Positions 7,770 to 17,355 of a DNA stretch of 64,000 nt are shown piece by piece. The notes beneath the pieces are model-generated. The model had not been told where the DNA came from. It made no database searches and saw only the letters and a program-made list of their open reading frames with translations. Made by a program: the position numbers and the translations under genes. This DNA comes from Trinickia diaoshuihuensis (GTDB taxonomy: Bacteria > Pseudomonadota > Gammaproteobacteria > Burkholderiales > Burkholderiaceae): assembly GCF_003390925.1 (NCBI RefSeq), contig NZ_QUBS01000012.1, forward strand, positions 27,282 to 91,281. The letters are read 5' to 3'. How positions within the stretch are numbered: position 1 is the first letter of the stretch; each line of letters begins with the position of its first letter.

Positions 7770-8840
7770 TCAGGGCGCGCGACGGCCGCGCAAAAAATCG
7801 TCGACGGTCGGATAGCGCAGCGCCACGCCCAACTCGCGCTTGAGCCGCGCATTCGATAAGCGCCGCGATTCGCGCATGAAGGAAAGCGTGGCCGGATCGA
7901 GCATCATTTGCGCCGCCTCGCGTGTCACGCGCGGCACGCGCGGTAAACCGAATGCGTCGGCCACGCGATCGAAATATTCACCCATCTTCATGACCGTATC
8001 GTCCGATGCGTGCACGACGCGCCCCGCGCGTCCGCGCATCGCCACGCGCAGCACGATCGCGGCGAGATCGTCGGCATGGATGTGATTCGTGTAGACGTCA
8101 TCAGCGTCGACGAGTGCGGGCTTGCCTTGCACGATCCGTGCGAGCGGCAAGCGCTCGCGTGCGTAAATGCCGGGAATGCGCACGATGCTCGCCGCCATCA
8201 CCCCGCGCGCGCTGGCTTGCCGAAAGCGCCGCTCTGCCGCCACACGCCGCTTCGCGCGCGCGTTCGCGGGCCGCACGGGACGCGTTTCGTCGATCAACGC
8301 GCCGGCGCAGTCGCCATACACTCCGGTGGTGCTGGCATAGACGACGCGTAAGCGCGCGCGGGGCCAAGCGGCCGAAAATGCCTCGGGTACAATACCGCCG
8401 TTAGTAAGCGTGCCGCCGCCGCGAGGTGCGAATTGGCCCGGGCCGGACGCCGGACACACCGCTCGGCGGTGCGTCCGTAAGCGCCCCACCGCCGCGCCGG
8501 CAGGCTGCTGAGCCGGACGGTGGCGCGTGCGCGAGCCGAGCGCCGCGATGAGGGCCCGCGTCCGCGGGTCGTCGTCGCCGTGCGCAGGCGGCGGTGCGAG
8601 GTGCAGTACGGTAGGTGCAAGCCCTACGAGTCGTCGCAGCGTTCGCGGCGCATCGAGGTTGCCGACGATGGGCGTCACGCCTTCGGCGCGCAATTGGTCG
8701 GCGCGCGCGGCACGCGTCGTGAGCGCGATGACGCGCGGGGGCGCCGGGCGAGCGAGCAGGCGGCGCGCGCAGCGCAGCCCGACATCGCCGCATCCGACGA
8801 TGAGCACGCGGGGCCGGCGCAAGATTCGTGTAGCGTTCAT
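7770..8840 (-). CDS. NAD-dependent epimerase/dehydratase-like SDR protein
   Basis: A 356-residue extended SDR protein. It opens with the nucleotide-binding motif VGCGDVGLRCARRLL near 15-29 and has the active-site-like YASTTGVYGD near 166-176, followed by typical extended-SDR segments (IVRIPGIYARERLPL, NHIHADDLAAIV). The start ATG at 8840 gives the Rossmann fold at the very N terminus; the frame stays open further upstream only because it runs antisense to the ferredoxin reductase gene. Residues from about 105 to 160 are Arg/Pro/Gly rich and look poorly constrained, perhaps a lineage insertion or an old pair of compensating frameshifts. Substrate unknown. It is divergent from the reductase gene. 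Confidence 0.7.
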   Translation of the reverse strand: MNATRILRRPRVLIVGCGDVGLRCARRLLARPAPPRVIALTTRAARADQLRAEGVTPIVGNLDAPRTLRRLVGLAPTVLHLAPPPAHGDDDPRTRALIAALGSRTRHRPAQQPAGAAVGRLRTHRRAVCPASGPGQFAPRGGGTLTNGGIVPEAFSAAWPRARLRVVYASTTGVYGDCAGALIDETRPVRPANARAKRRVAAERRFRQASARGVMAASIVRIPGIYARERLPLARIVQGKPALVDADDVYTNHIHADDLAAIVLRVAMRGRAGRVVHASDDTVMKMGEYFDRVADAFGLPRVPRVTREAAQMMLDPATLSFMRESRRLSNARLKRELGVALRYPTVDDFLRGRRAP

Positions 8841-8915
8841 GTGCGCGCATTGTAGCGGTCGGCCGTCGTGCGTGCTTCGAGCCCATTTTTTCGCCCTTTT
8901 TGTTTCCATCGAGCT

Positions 8916-9947
8916 ATGGCATACAACGTGACCCTCCGGCAAAGCGGCCGGCAGTTTCAAGTAGAACCCGACGAACCCGTGCTGGTCGCCGCGCTGCGCC
9001 AAGGCGTGGGCGTCCCCTACGGCTGTAAGAACGGCGCATGCGGCTCGTGCAAGGGCGAGGTCGTCTCCGGCCAGATCGAACAGCGCTCGCATTCCTCCTC
9101 GGCATTGTCGAACGACGAGAAAACGCGCGGCTTGGCCCTCTTTTGCTGCGCGACGGCGCAATCGGACCTCGTCATCGACGTGCGCGAGATCGCGGGTGTC
9201 GGCGACGTCCAAGTCAAGAAGCTGCCGTGCCGCGTGAACGCGCTCGAACGGCGTGCCGACGACGTCATCGTGCTCAAGCTCCAATTGCCCGCGAACGAGC
9301 GGCTGCAATATCTTGCCGGCCAGTACATCGAGTTCATTCTGAAAGACGGCAAACGCCGTAGCTACTCGATGGCGAGCGCGCCGAACAACGAAGGCCCGAT
9401 CGAGCTGCACATCCGCCACATGCCCGGCGGCATGTTCACCGATCACGTCTTCAATACGATGAAAGAGCGCGAAATCCTGCGCTTCGAGGGCCCGCTCGGC
9501 ACGTTCTTCCTGCGCGAGGATTCCGACAAACCCATCGTTTTGTTGGCCTCGGGCACCGGCTTCGCGCCGATCAAGGCCATCGCCGAGCATGCGTTCTTCA
9601 AGAACATCGACCGCCCCATCACGCTTTATTGGGGCGCTCGCCGCAAGAAAGATCTGTACATGCTCGAACTCGCCGAAGGCTGGGCGAAAGATCACCCCAA
9701 CTTCAAGTTCGTGCCGGTGCTCTCCGAGCCCGACGCGACCGACGGTTGGACGGGCCGTACCGGCTTCGTGCATCGGGCCGTGGTCGAAGACTTGCCCGAC
9801 CTGTCGGGCTACCAGGTGTATGCCTGCGGCGCGCCCGTCATGGTGGAATCGGCCTTGCGCGACTTCACGGCGCATCATGGTCTGCCGGCCGAGGAGTTTT
9901 ACGCCGATTCGTTCACGAGCGAAGCCGACCTCGTCAACGCGGTCTGA
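8916..9947 (+). CDS. Ferredoxin-type flavin oxidoreductase (CDP-6-deoxy-glucoseen reductase-like)
   Basis: A 343-residue electron-transfer protein. It has an N-terminal plant-type [2Fe-2S] ferredoxin domain (Cys37, Cys42 and Cys45 in CKNGACGSC, fourth ligand near Cys77), then a ferredoxin-NADP reductase domain with the flavin motif KRRSYSMAS near 145 and the nucleotide motif LASGTGFAPIKA near 205-216. Such proteins are commonly annotated as CDP-6-deoxy-delta-3,4-glucoseen reductase (AscD), but the same layout serves oxygenase reductases, and no sugar or oxygenase partner gene is adjacent. The physiological partner is therefore uncertain. The ATG at 8916 gives the family's usual N terminus. 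Confidence 0.8.
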   Translation: MAYNVTLRQSGRQFQVEPDEPVLVAALRQGVGVPYGCKNGACGSCKGEVVSGQIEQRSHSSSALSNDEKTRGLALFCCATAQSDLVIDVREIAGVGDVQVKKLPCRVNALERRADDVIVLKLQLPANERLQYLAGQYIEFILKDGKRRSYSMASAPNNEGPIELHIRHMPGGMFTDHVFNTMKEREILRFEGPLGTFFLREDSDKPIVLLASGTGFAPIKAIAEHAFFKNIDRPITLYWGARRKKDLYMLELAEGWAKDHPNFKFVPVLSEPDATDGWTGRTGFVHRAVVEDLPDLSGYQVYACGAPVMVESALRDFTAHHGLPAEEFYADSFTSEADLVNAV

Positions 9948-9983
9948 CGAGACGAAAATGCGACAGCGGATGCGGCGCCGTCA

Positions 9984-10012
9984 TTGCATCGTCACGCACG
10001 CTGTCGTATTCT
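9984..10012 (+). promoter_or_regulatory. Candidate sigma-70 promoter of the argD leader
   Basis: TTGCAT at 9984-9989 and TATTCT at 10007-10012 are separated by exactly 17 bases, a good match to the housekeeping consensus in a GC-rich background. Transcription would start near 10019-10020, at or next to the ATG of the 22-codon mini-ORF, about 190 bases before argD. Confidence 0.5.
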
Positions 10013-10019
10013 TGCGCCC

Positions 10020-10088
10020 ATGAACCGCAATCTGTCCGCCCTCCGACGTCGCCGCTCGCTCCCCGCCAGGGAAGCCGTCGGCTCGTAG
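10020..10088 (+). CDS. Possible 22-codon Arg-rich leader peptide upstream of argD
   Basis: ATG at 10020 to TAG at 10086-10088 encodes 22 residues, six of them Arg, including four consecutive Arg codons (CGA CGT CGC CGC at positions 9-12). The predicted transcription start falls on this ATG, so it could be translated leaderless; there is no Shine-Dalgarno. A rho-independent terminator follows 54 bases later and then an acetylornithine aminotransferase gene. The layout resembles an attenuator for arginine biosynthesis. Alternatives are a chance ORF inside a small RNA of about 150 nucleotides. Arg codons are common in this GC-rich genome, so the evidence is suggestive only. Confidence 0.3.
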   Translation: MNRNLSALRRRRSLPAREAVGS

Positions 10089-10141
10089 CGGACGCGCGCC
10101 TCGCAAGCAATCGGCAGGCGCGCAATCGGTCAAAACCGCAA

Positions 10142-10166
10142 AGCCACGGACTACCGTGGCTTTTTT
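10142..10166 (+). terminator. Rho-independent terminator before argD
   Basis: AGCCACGG (10142-10149) pairs with CCGTGGCT (10154-10161) around a four-base loop, followed by a run of six T. It lies between the mini-ORF and argD on the same strand, so it ends either the upstream reductase transcript, a small RNA, or a regulated leader. Confidence 0.8.
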
Positions 10167-10208
10167 CATTTCCCGATCACTTTCCTTCACTTATCGCGGA
10201 GCCGTGCC

Positions 10209-11393
10209 ATGCAATCGACGCAGAACCCGACGCAGTCGCTGATGTACATCACCAACCGGCCGGACATCGTCTATACGCGCGGCGCGGGCTCATGGCTCTT
10301 CGACAGCGAAGGCAAGCGCTACCTCGACTTCATTCAAGGTTGGGCCGTCAACTGTTTGGGGCACTGCCATCCCGCGATGATCGAAGCGTTGGAGACGCAG
10401 GCGCGCCAGCTCATCAACCCTTCGCCGGCCTTCTACAACGAGCCGATGGTCAATCTCGCCGCGCTGCTGACCGAGCACAGCGTCTTCGACAAGGTCTTCT
10501 TCGCCAACAGCGGCGCCGAAGCGAACGAAGGCGCGATCAAGCTCGCCCGCAAATGGGGCAAGAAGTTCAAGAACGGCGCCTACGAAATCATCACTTTCGA
10601 TCACAGCTTCCACGGTCGCACGCTGGCGACGATGTCCGCGAGCGGCAAACCGGGCTGGGATACCCTCTACGCCCCGCAAGTGCCGGGCTTTCCCAAGGCG
10701 GATCTGAACGACATCGCGTCGGTCGAAAAGCTCATCGGCGACAAGACGGTAGCCGTCATGCTCGAGCCGATTCAAGGGGAAGGCGGCGTGATTCCGGCCA
10801 CGCCTCAGTTCATGCGCGAGTTGCGCGAGCTGACGAAGCGCCATGGCTTGCTGCTGATCGTCGATGAAGTGCAAAGCGGCTGTGGCCGAGCGGGCACCCT
10901 GTTCGCCTACGAACTCTCCGGCATCGAGCCCGACATCATGACGCTCGGCAAAGGCATCGGCGGCGGCGTGCCGCTCGCGGCGCTGCTCTCCAAAGCAGAC
11001 GTGGCCGTATTCGAGGCCGGCGATCAGGGCGGCACCTACAACGGCAATCCGTTGATGACGGCAGTCGGTTATGCGGTCATCAAAACGCTCACGGCACCGG
11101 GTTTTCTGGAAGGCGTGCGCGCGCGCGGCGAATACCTGCGCGCGAAGCTGCTCGAACTCTCGGCCGAGCGCGGCTTCGAGGGCGAGCGCGGCGAGGGGCT
11201 GCTGCGCGCATTGTTGCTCGGCAAGGACATCGGCCCGCAGATCGTCGAGAAGGCTCGCGACATGCAGCCCGTGGGCCTGCTGCTGAACGCCGCGCGGCCG
11301 AACTTGCTGCGCTTCATGCCGGCACTGAACGTGACCAACGAAGAAATCGATCAGATGATGGCGATGCTGCGCACCGTGCTCGATTCGCTTTGA
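10209..11393 (+). CDS. argD: Acetylornithine aminotransferase (class III, PLP-dependent)
   Basis: A 394-residue class III aminotransferase. Key features are the PLP-phosphate region [12 protein letters not shown] (100-111), the [12 protein letters not shown] segment (135-146), the cofactor Asp in [14 protein letters not shown] (215-226), and the Schiff-base Lys248 in [11 protein letters not shown]. These and the length match acetylornithine/succinyldiaminopimelate aminotransferase, which converts N-acetylglutamate semialdehyde to N-acetylornithine in arginine synthesis. Close relatives can act on ornithine or succinylornithine. It stands alone between a leader-like region and a strong bidirectional terminator, so it is probably monocistronic. 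Confidence 0.88.
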   Translation: MQSTQNPTQSLMYITNRPDIVYTRGAGSWLFDSEGKRYLDFIQGWAVNCLGHCHPAMIEALETQARQLINPSPAFYNEPMVNLAALLTEHSVFDKVFFANSGAEANEGAIKLARKWGKKFKNGAYEIITFDHSFHGRTLATMSASGKPGWDTLYAPQVPGFPKADLNDIASVEKLIGDKTVAVMLEPIQGEGGVIPATPQFMRELRELTKRHGLLLIVDEVQSGCGRAGTLFAYELSGIEPDIMTLGKGIGGGVPLAALLSKADVAVFEAGDQGGTYNGNPLMTAVGYAVIKTLTAPGFLEGVRARGEYLRAKLLELSAERGFEGERGEGLLRALLLGKDIGPQIVEKARDMQPVGLLLNAARPNLLRFMPALNVTNEEIDQMMAMLRTVLDSL

Positions 11394-11450
11394 TCGGCGT
11401 CGCACATGGGCGCGGTGAGTCCAAACTCGCCGCGCTTGCGAAACCCCGAT

Positions 11451-11488
11451 AAAAAAGCCGCATGCGTGCACCACGCATGCGGCTTTTT
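11451..11488. terminator. Bidirectional terminator between argD and livK
   Basis: GCCGCATGCGTG (11457-11468) pairs with CACGCATGCGGC (11472-11483) around a three-base loop. Six A precede and five T follow, so it can end both argD on the plus strand and livK on the minus strand. Confidence 0.9.
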
Positions 11489-11506
11489 GCTACGACTTAA
11501 CCCGGA

Positions 11507-12646
11507 TTACATCGAGACCTTGTTGATGAAGGTCCGCTTGCCGTCCTTGTAGCCGTAGATCGAAATGACGCCGTGCTTCAGGTCGCCCTTCGCATCGAAC
11601 GTCGTCTCGCCGATCACGCCCTTGTAATCGGTCGCGGGCAACGCGGCGAGGATCTTCGCCGGATCGACCGAGTTCGCGCGCTTCATCGCGTCCACGATGA
11701 TGTAGACGGCATCGTACGTATACGGCGAGTACAGCACGACGTCTTGATCGTAGCGCTTCTTGTACTTCGCCGCGAACGCGGCACCGCCGGCCATTTGGTC
11801 GAGACCGACACCGGCTTGCGAGCAGACGATGTTGTCCGCCGCGTTGCCGGCCAGATCGGCGATGTTGGCCGTGCACACGCCGTCGCCCGCGAGGATCTTC
11901 GCGCGCAGACCCAGTTGCTTCGCTTGCTTCGCGAACGGACCGCCCGTCGCGTCCATTGCACCGACCATGATCGCGTCGGGGTTTTCGCCCTTGATCTTCG
12001 TCAGAATGGCGCGGAAGTCGACCGCCTTGTCGTTCGTGGCGTCATGCGACACGACGTTCATCCCAGCGGCCTTCGCAGCCGTTTCGAATTGCTGCGCCAA
12101 GCCCTGACCGTAAGCGGTCGAGTCGTCGACGATCGCAATCTTCTTCACGTGCATTTCCTTGGCCGCGTAGTTCGCGAGCGCCGGACCTTGCTGAGCGTCG
12201 GTCGCGACGACCCGGTAGGTCGTCTTGAAGCCTTGCTCCGTGTACTTCGGATTCGTCGCGGACGGCGAGATCTGCACGACGCCGGCGTCGCTATAGATCT
12301 TGGAGGCGGGAATCGACGTGCCCGACGTTTCGTGTCCGACGACGGCGACGACCTTATCGTCGACGAGCTTTTGCGCGACCTGCGTCGCTTGGCGCGGATC
12401 GCCCGCGTCGTCTTGCGGATCGAGTTGGAGCGTCACCTTTTGGCCGCCGATCACGAGGCCCTTCGCGTTGATCTCTTCGATCGCGAGACGCGCGCCGTTT
12501 TCGTTGTCCTTACCTTGGTGAGCCGAGCCGCCCGTGAGCGGTGCGACGTGGCCGATCTTCACGACCGTGTCGGCATAAGCGGCGTTTGAAAGTGCAAAAG
12601 AAAGCGCGGCGGCTGCCGCGCAGCCGGTGAGAAGCGACTTAATCAC
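11507..12646 (-). CDS. livK: Branched-chain amino acid ABC transporter, periplasmic binding protein
   Basis: A 379-residue type I periplasmic binding protein of the LivJ/LivK/BraC family. The GTG start at 12646 is chosen because a GGGG ribosome site precedes it and a clean signal peptide follows (VIKSLLTGCAAAAALSFALSNAAYADT). Mature segments VVKIGHVAPLTGGSAHQGKD and VVAVVGHETSGTSIPAS are typical of leucine/isoleucine/valine binders. It is the last gene after livH-livM-livG-livF, separated from livF by 106 bases containing a strong hairpin, which would let the abundant binding protein be made in excess. Confidence 0.92.
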   Translation of the reverse strand: MIKSLLTGCAAAAALSFALSNAAYADTVVKIGHVAPLTGGSAHQGKDNENGARLAIEEINAKGLVIGGQKVTLQLDPQDDAGDPRQATQVAQKLVDDKVVAVVGHETSGTSIPASKIYSDAGVVQISPSATNPKYTEQGFKTTYRVVATDAQQGPALANYAAKEMHVKKIAIVDDSTAYGQGLAQQFETAAKAAGMNVVSHDATNDKAVDFRAILTKIKGENPDAIMVGAMDATGGPFAKQAKQLGLRAKILAGDGVCTANIADLAGNAADNIVCSQAGVGLDQMAGGAAFAAKYKKRYDQDVVLYSPYTYDAVYIIVDAMKRANSVDPAKILAALPATDYKGVIGETTFDAKGDLKHGVISIYGYKDGKRTFINKVSM

Positions 12647-12714
12647 TGTAGTTATCCCCTTGTTGGATCGGGTTTGAGTGAGACTACTGCATGCGGGCCG
12701 TGGGCCCATTGACG

Positions 12715-12739
12715 GCGCCCGTGCTTCTCGCACGGGCGC
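12715..12739 (-). other. Intercistronic hairpin between livF and livK
   Basis: GCGCCCGTGC (12715-12724) pairs with GCACGGGCGC (12730-12739) around five bases. No T run follows on either strand, so it looks more like an mRNA-stabilising or processing hairpin than a full terminator. It lies just upstream of livK. Confidence 0.5.
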
Positions 12740-12752
12740 GCGAGAGATAGCG

Positions 12753-13468
<716 letters not shown>

Positions 13469-13469
<1 letters not shown>

Positions 13470-14245
13470 CAGTGGACCCCCGCGCCCAGATATGCCTCAA
13501 TCACCTTCGGGTTCTTCTGCACGTCTTGCGGCAGACCTTCAGCGATCACCTTGCCGTAATCGAGCACCGTCATGCGATTGCACAGGTGCATCACGAGCTT
13601 CACGTCGTGTTCGATCAACAGAATCGTCTTGCCGTCGTCGCGAATCTTCTCCAGAAGACGCGTGAGTTCGACCTTCTCCGTGGCGTTCATCCCCGCCGCC
13701 GGCTCATCGAGCGCGAGCAGCTTCGGATCGGTGGCCAATGCGCGCGCGATCTCGAGACGGCGCTGGTGGCCGTACGAGAGGTTACGCGCCGTGTAGTCGG
13801 CGTATTGCAGCACGCCCACGTAGTCGAGCAGTTCGAGCGCGCGCTCTTTGATTTCGCGCTCTTCCTGACGCTCGGCCGGCGTTTGGAACACCGCGCCGAG
13901 CAAGCCGTGCTTGGTGCGCACATGGCGGCCCACCATCACGTTCTCGAGCGCCGTCATGCCGCCGAACAAACGAATGTTCTGGAACGTACGCGCGATACCG
14001 GCCTGGGCCACTTGGTGCACGGCCGTCGGCGTGTAGTCTTTCCCGTCGAGCTTGAAGTCGCCCGAATCGGGCGTGTACAACCCCGTGATCACGTTGAAGA
14101 ACGTGGTCTTGCCTGCGCCGTTCGGGCCGATCAAACCGTAGATCGTCCCTTCCTCGATTTGCAGGCCCACGTCCGACAGCGCTTGCAGGCCGCCGAACCG
14201 CTTGTTCACGCCCTTGACGGACAAACGAATGCTTTTATTGCTCAT
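13469..14245 (-). CDS. livG: Branched-chain amino acid ABC transporter ATPase LivG
   Basis: A 258-residue ABC ATPase: Walker A GPNGAGKTT near 40-48, Q-loop ARTFQNIRLF, signature LSYGHQRRLE near 158, Walker B LLALDEPAAGMN near 180, and H-loop LLIEHDVKLV near 213. LSYGHQRR and AAGMN are specific for LivG. It follows livM after 18 bases and overlaps livF, in the order H-M-G-F. Confidence 0.94.
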
Positions 14246-14263
14246 GTCTTGTTTCCTCCGCTC

Positions 14264-15433
14264 TCAAGCGCGCACGGGCTTCTTGGCGTTGCGCTTGGCC
14301 AGTTTCGCGATCTTGTCCTCATGCTTCGGCGCGGGCCACAGGCCTTCCGAGCGGTAGAGCATGATCAGAACCATCGCCAGACCGTACAGCAACTGACGGA
14401 TCACTTCCGTATCCAGGATCTGATGGCCGAACAGCCAGTGCTGCAGCGGGCCCATCGTCGAGCGCAGGAATTCCGGGAAGATGGCGAGCAGCACCGCGCC
14501 CAGGATCACGCCGGGGATATGCCCCATGCCGCCGAGCACCACGCAGGCGAGCACCACGACCGATTCCCAGAACGTGAACGACTCGGGCGAAACGAACCCT
14601 TGGAAGCCGCCGAACATGGCGCCCGACAGGCCGCCGAACGACGCGCCCATCGCGAATGCGAGCAGCTTGACGTTACGCGTGTTGATGCCCATTGCCTTGG
14701 CGGCGATTTCGTCTTCGCGAATCGCGGCCCAAGCGCGGCCGATACGCGAGTGCTGCAGACGCGTACACACCCAGATCACGAACAGCGAGCACAGCACGAA
14801 CAGGTAGTAGTACAGGTACACCGACGGCAGTTGCACGCCGAAAATCGTATGCGTTTGCGAGAGGCTGAAGCCGGCCACGTGCACCGGATCGACGCCGGTA
14901 ATACCCTGCGGCCCGTTCGTGATGTTCAGCGGGCGGTCAAGGTTGTTCATGAAGATCCGCACGATTTCACCGAAACCGAGCGTCACGATCGCCAGGTAGT
15001 CGCCGCGCAGACGCAGCGTCGGCGCACCGAGCAGCACCCCGAACAGCGCCGCCAAGCCCGCGGCGATCGGCACGATCAGGAAATACGACAGATGCAGACC
15101 GTTCGGCCAAATGCGGCCGATCCATTCGAACTGGTTGGCCAGATGCGGCGAGGTCAGCAGCGCGGCGGTGTACGCGCCCACCGCGTAGAACGCGATATAG
15201 CCCAAATCCAGCAGGCCGGCGAAGCCCACCACGACGTTCAGGCCCAGCGCCAGCATCACGTAGAGCATCGCGAAGTCGAGCACGCGAACCCAGTAGTTGC
15301 CGCCGGCCGCGCCGATGATCATCGGCGCGGCAATAACGAAGATAGCCGTGAGAACACCCACGACGAGCGTCTTCGTGGCATTTTTCTCGGGGATGAGCGT
15401 AGTGGACGGCTCGATCGGTTGAATTGAAGTCAT
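14264..15433 (-). CDS. livM: Branched-chain amino acid ABC transporter permease LivM
   Basis: A 389-residue inner-membrane permease. The ATG at 15433 is preceded by AGGAG; an in-frame upstream extension has no ribosome site. Multiple hydrophobic segments run from about residue 25. The EAA-like loop LRLRGDYLAIVTLGFGEIVR is diagnostic of LivM. It probably pairs with LivH to form the channel, using LivK as substrate receptor. It starts 20 bases after the livH stop. Confidence 0.93.
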   Translation of the reverse strand: MTSIQPIEPSTTLIPEKNATKTLVVGVLTAIFVIAAPMIIGAAGGNYWVRVLDFAMLYVMLALGLNVVVGFAGLLDLGYIAFYAVGAYTAALLTSPHLANQFEWIGRIWPNGLHLSYFLIVPIAAGLAALFGVLLGAPTLRLRGDYLAIVTLGFGEIVRIFMNNLDRPLNITNGPQGITGVDPVHVAGFSLSQTHTIFGVQLPSVYLYYYLFVLCSLFVIWVCTRLQHSRIGRAWAAIREDEIAAKAMGINTRNVKLLAFAMGASFGGLSGAMFGGFQGFVSPESFTFWESVVVLACVVLGGMGHIPGVILGAVLLAIFPEFLRSTMGPLQHWLFGHQILDTEVIRQLLYGLAMVLIMLYRSEGLWPAPKHEDKIAKLAKRNAKKPVRA

Positions 15434-15452
15434 TTTGCTTTGCTCCTTGCCC

Positions 15453-16403
15453 TTACGCGCGGTCCGCGACACGTTCGCCGAGCAGACCCGACGGACGGAA
15501 GACCAAGACGATGATCAGCACGACGAATGCGAACACGTCTTGATAGTTACTGCCGAATACGCCGCCCGTGAGGTTGCCGATGTAGCCGGCGCCGAGCTGT
15601 TCGATCAGGCCCAGCACCACGCCGCCGACCATGGCGCCGCCGAGGTTGCCGATGCCGCCGAGCACCGCGGCGGTGAACGCCTTCATGCCCGGGATGAAAC
15701 CCATATAGAAGTGCACGTTGCCGTATTCAGACGCGATCATCACGCCGGCCAAGGCCGCAAGAGCCGAGCCGATCATGAACGTTGCCGAAATCACGAAGTT
15801 CGGGTTCACGCCCATCAGGCTGGCGACGTTCGGGTTCTCGGCGATAGCGCGCATCGCACGGCCGAGCTTCGTCTTGTGCACGAGCAGCAGCAAGCCCGCC
15901 ATCACGAGGAAGGCGACGACGATGATCGTGATTTCGGTCATCGAGATCACCGCGCCGACCGACGTGTCGGTCGGCTTCAGGACGTTGATCGGATCGGTCG
16001 AGATGAGCTGCGGGAACGGCAGCGGGTTGCGCGACCAGATCATCATGGCGAGCGTTTCGAGCAGGATCGACACGCCGATGGCGGTGATCAGCGGCGCCAG
16101 GCGCGGCGCGCGGCGCAGCGGCCGGTACGCGGTGCGCTCGATCAGGTAACCGACGACGGCGCAAACCGCGGCGGCGACGAGGAGCCCGATGATGAGCGTC
16201 GGGATGTTGCCGAGCCCGGGGAAGTGGTTATGCAGCACGTTGATGGTGGACAGCGCGACCATCGCACCGACCATCAGCACGTCGCCGTGAGCGAAGTTGA
16301 TGATGCCCAAGATGCCGTACACCATCGTATAGCCCAGTGCAATGATGGCGTAGACGCTACCAAGCACCAGACCGTTGAGGATCTGCTGGATGAAGATATC
16401 CAT
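15453..16403 (-). CDS. livH: Branched-chain amino acid ABC transporter permease LivH
   Basis: A 316-residue inner-membrane permease whose N terminus (QQILNGLVLGSVYAIIALGY) and GIINFAHGDVLMVGA segment are standard for LivH. About eight hydrophobic helices are visible, and it ends in the FRPSGLLGERV motif. AAGGAG precedes the ATG. It is first in the livHMGF-livK cluster, and about 180 bases upstream probably hold the promoter, though no strong consensus was found. Confidence 0.94.
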   Translation of the reverse strand: MDIFIQQILNGLVLGSVYAIIALGYTMVYGILGIINFAHGDVLMVGAMVALSTINVLHNHFPGLGNIPTLIIGLLVAAAVCAVVGYLIERTAYRPLRRAPRLAPLITAIGVSILLETLAMMIWSRNPLPFPQLISTDPINVLKPTDTSVGAVISMTEITIIVVAFLVMAGLLLLVHKTKLGRAMRAIAENPNVASLMGVNPNFVISATFMIGSALAALAGVMIASEYGNVHFYMGFIPGMKAFTAAVLGGIGNLGGAMVGGVVLGLIEQLGAGYIGNLTGGVFGSNYQDVFAFVVLIIVLVFRPSGLLGERVADRA

Positions 16404-16578
16404 TTAAAGCTCCTTAGCCCGTGCGACTGGATCTTCGCTTCGCGCCGGTTGTAACGCGGACGGTCGGCGAAAACCGCAACGGCACTGCGGGTACTGATAA
16501 AAAAACCGGTAAGGGTCGGCCGCCTCACGGATACCGCTCGAAGCCGTGATTCGGCGGCAGACCCGGTGAGGCGGATGC

Positions 16579-16609
16579 AAAAACGGCACCGTCGGGTATC
16601 CGGTGCCGT
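16579..16609 (-). terminator. Rho-independent terminator of the 16630-17355 gene
   Basis: ACGGCACCG (16583-16591) pairs with CGGTGCCGT (16601-16609). On the minus strand five T follow. It lies 20 bases past the stop of the upstream minus-strand gene, which supports that gene being real and insulates livH. Confidence 0.8.
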
Positions 16610-16629
16610 CGCGTTGCCATGCTCCGTCA

Positions 16630-17355
16630 CTACACCTTCACGACGTCGAGAACCGCGCATGCGCTGTCCTTGAAGTCGTGAAGCGTAATGGCGCCGTCTC
16701 GCGAACCGCCGTGCCCGCCGAGGGTGATGAGGGCCATCCACGCACGTTCATGCGCGGGGGTCATCGCCTTCAGCGTCTTGGGCGTCTCGATCGAGGCGGC
16801 ACACTTCTTTGCGCCGGACGCCGCACAAGCGGCATGCAGCGCCAGCGTGCGGATGCCGTCTTCGCCGTACCGCGCAAAGCCTGCATCCTGATGTCGGCAC
16901 GCGGGCATTGAGCCTGCCTGCAAACCGACGCGATACCGCCGCGCATCGAGCGCGGACGGCATCCCCTTGCCGGCACGCACGCCGCCCGCAAGGATTGTTG
17001 CTCCGATTTCGAGTGCGGCCTGCGCTGCAGGCAACACACTCAGCGAAAATGTTCCGCCATACCCACGCGTGCTCGGTCGAGCGCGCCCGGTGCGGTTGGG
17101 GATAATCGCCGGCGCCGGCATAAGCCGATGCGAGCGAGCTGGCCGCGCGTGGTCGCTCAACCGCGACGCCGCCTGCTTTTTATTTTGTTTGTCCTGATCC
17201 AAACGCACGGAGCGTACCGCCGGCCACCCGGCCTGCCCCACGGAGACGTTAGCCGCCGTCTCGTTCACCGGCGCCCCGGCCCTCGCCGCGATACCGATGC
17301 TCGCCTCGCCGCCTCTCGTGATGCCCGATGCGGCGTAAGCAAACTTGACTTGCAT
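16630..17355 (-). CDS. Unrecognised 241-residue protein
   Basis: I do not recognise this protein. It is 241 residues, rich in Ala, Arg and Gly, with no clear signal peptide or membrane helix. Its C-terminal third (about 170-241) looks more ordered, including HAACAASGAKKCAAS and WMALITLGGHGGSRD. Gene reality is supported by AGGAGAC about eight bases before the ATG and by a terminator 20 bases after the stop. The middle region (about 55-150) is low in hydrophobics and could be non-globular. No function is proposed. Confidence 0.5.
   Translation of the reverse strand: MQVKFAYAASGITRGGEASIGIAARAGAPVNETAANVSVGQAGWPAVRSVRLDQDKQNKKQAASRLSDHARPARSHRLMPAPAIIPNRTGRARPSTRGYGGTFSLSVLPAAQAALEIGATILAGGVRAGKGMPSALDARRYRVGLQAGSMPACRHQDAGFARYGEDGIRTLALHAACAASGAKKCAASIETPKTLKAMTPAHERAWMALITLGGHGGSRDGAITLHDFKDSACAVLDVVKV

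Noticed and set aside
8841..9878. An in-frame N-terminal extension of the SDR gene across the ferredoxin reductase
   Set aside because: It runs antisense to a conserved gene. The Rossmann motif begins right after the ATG at 8840, so the extension is not coding.
13472..16454. Long plus-strand frames opposite livG, livM and livH
   Set aside because: Antisense shadows of the branched-chain transporter genes; His/Arg-rich products without domains.
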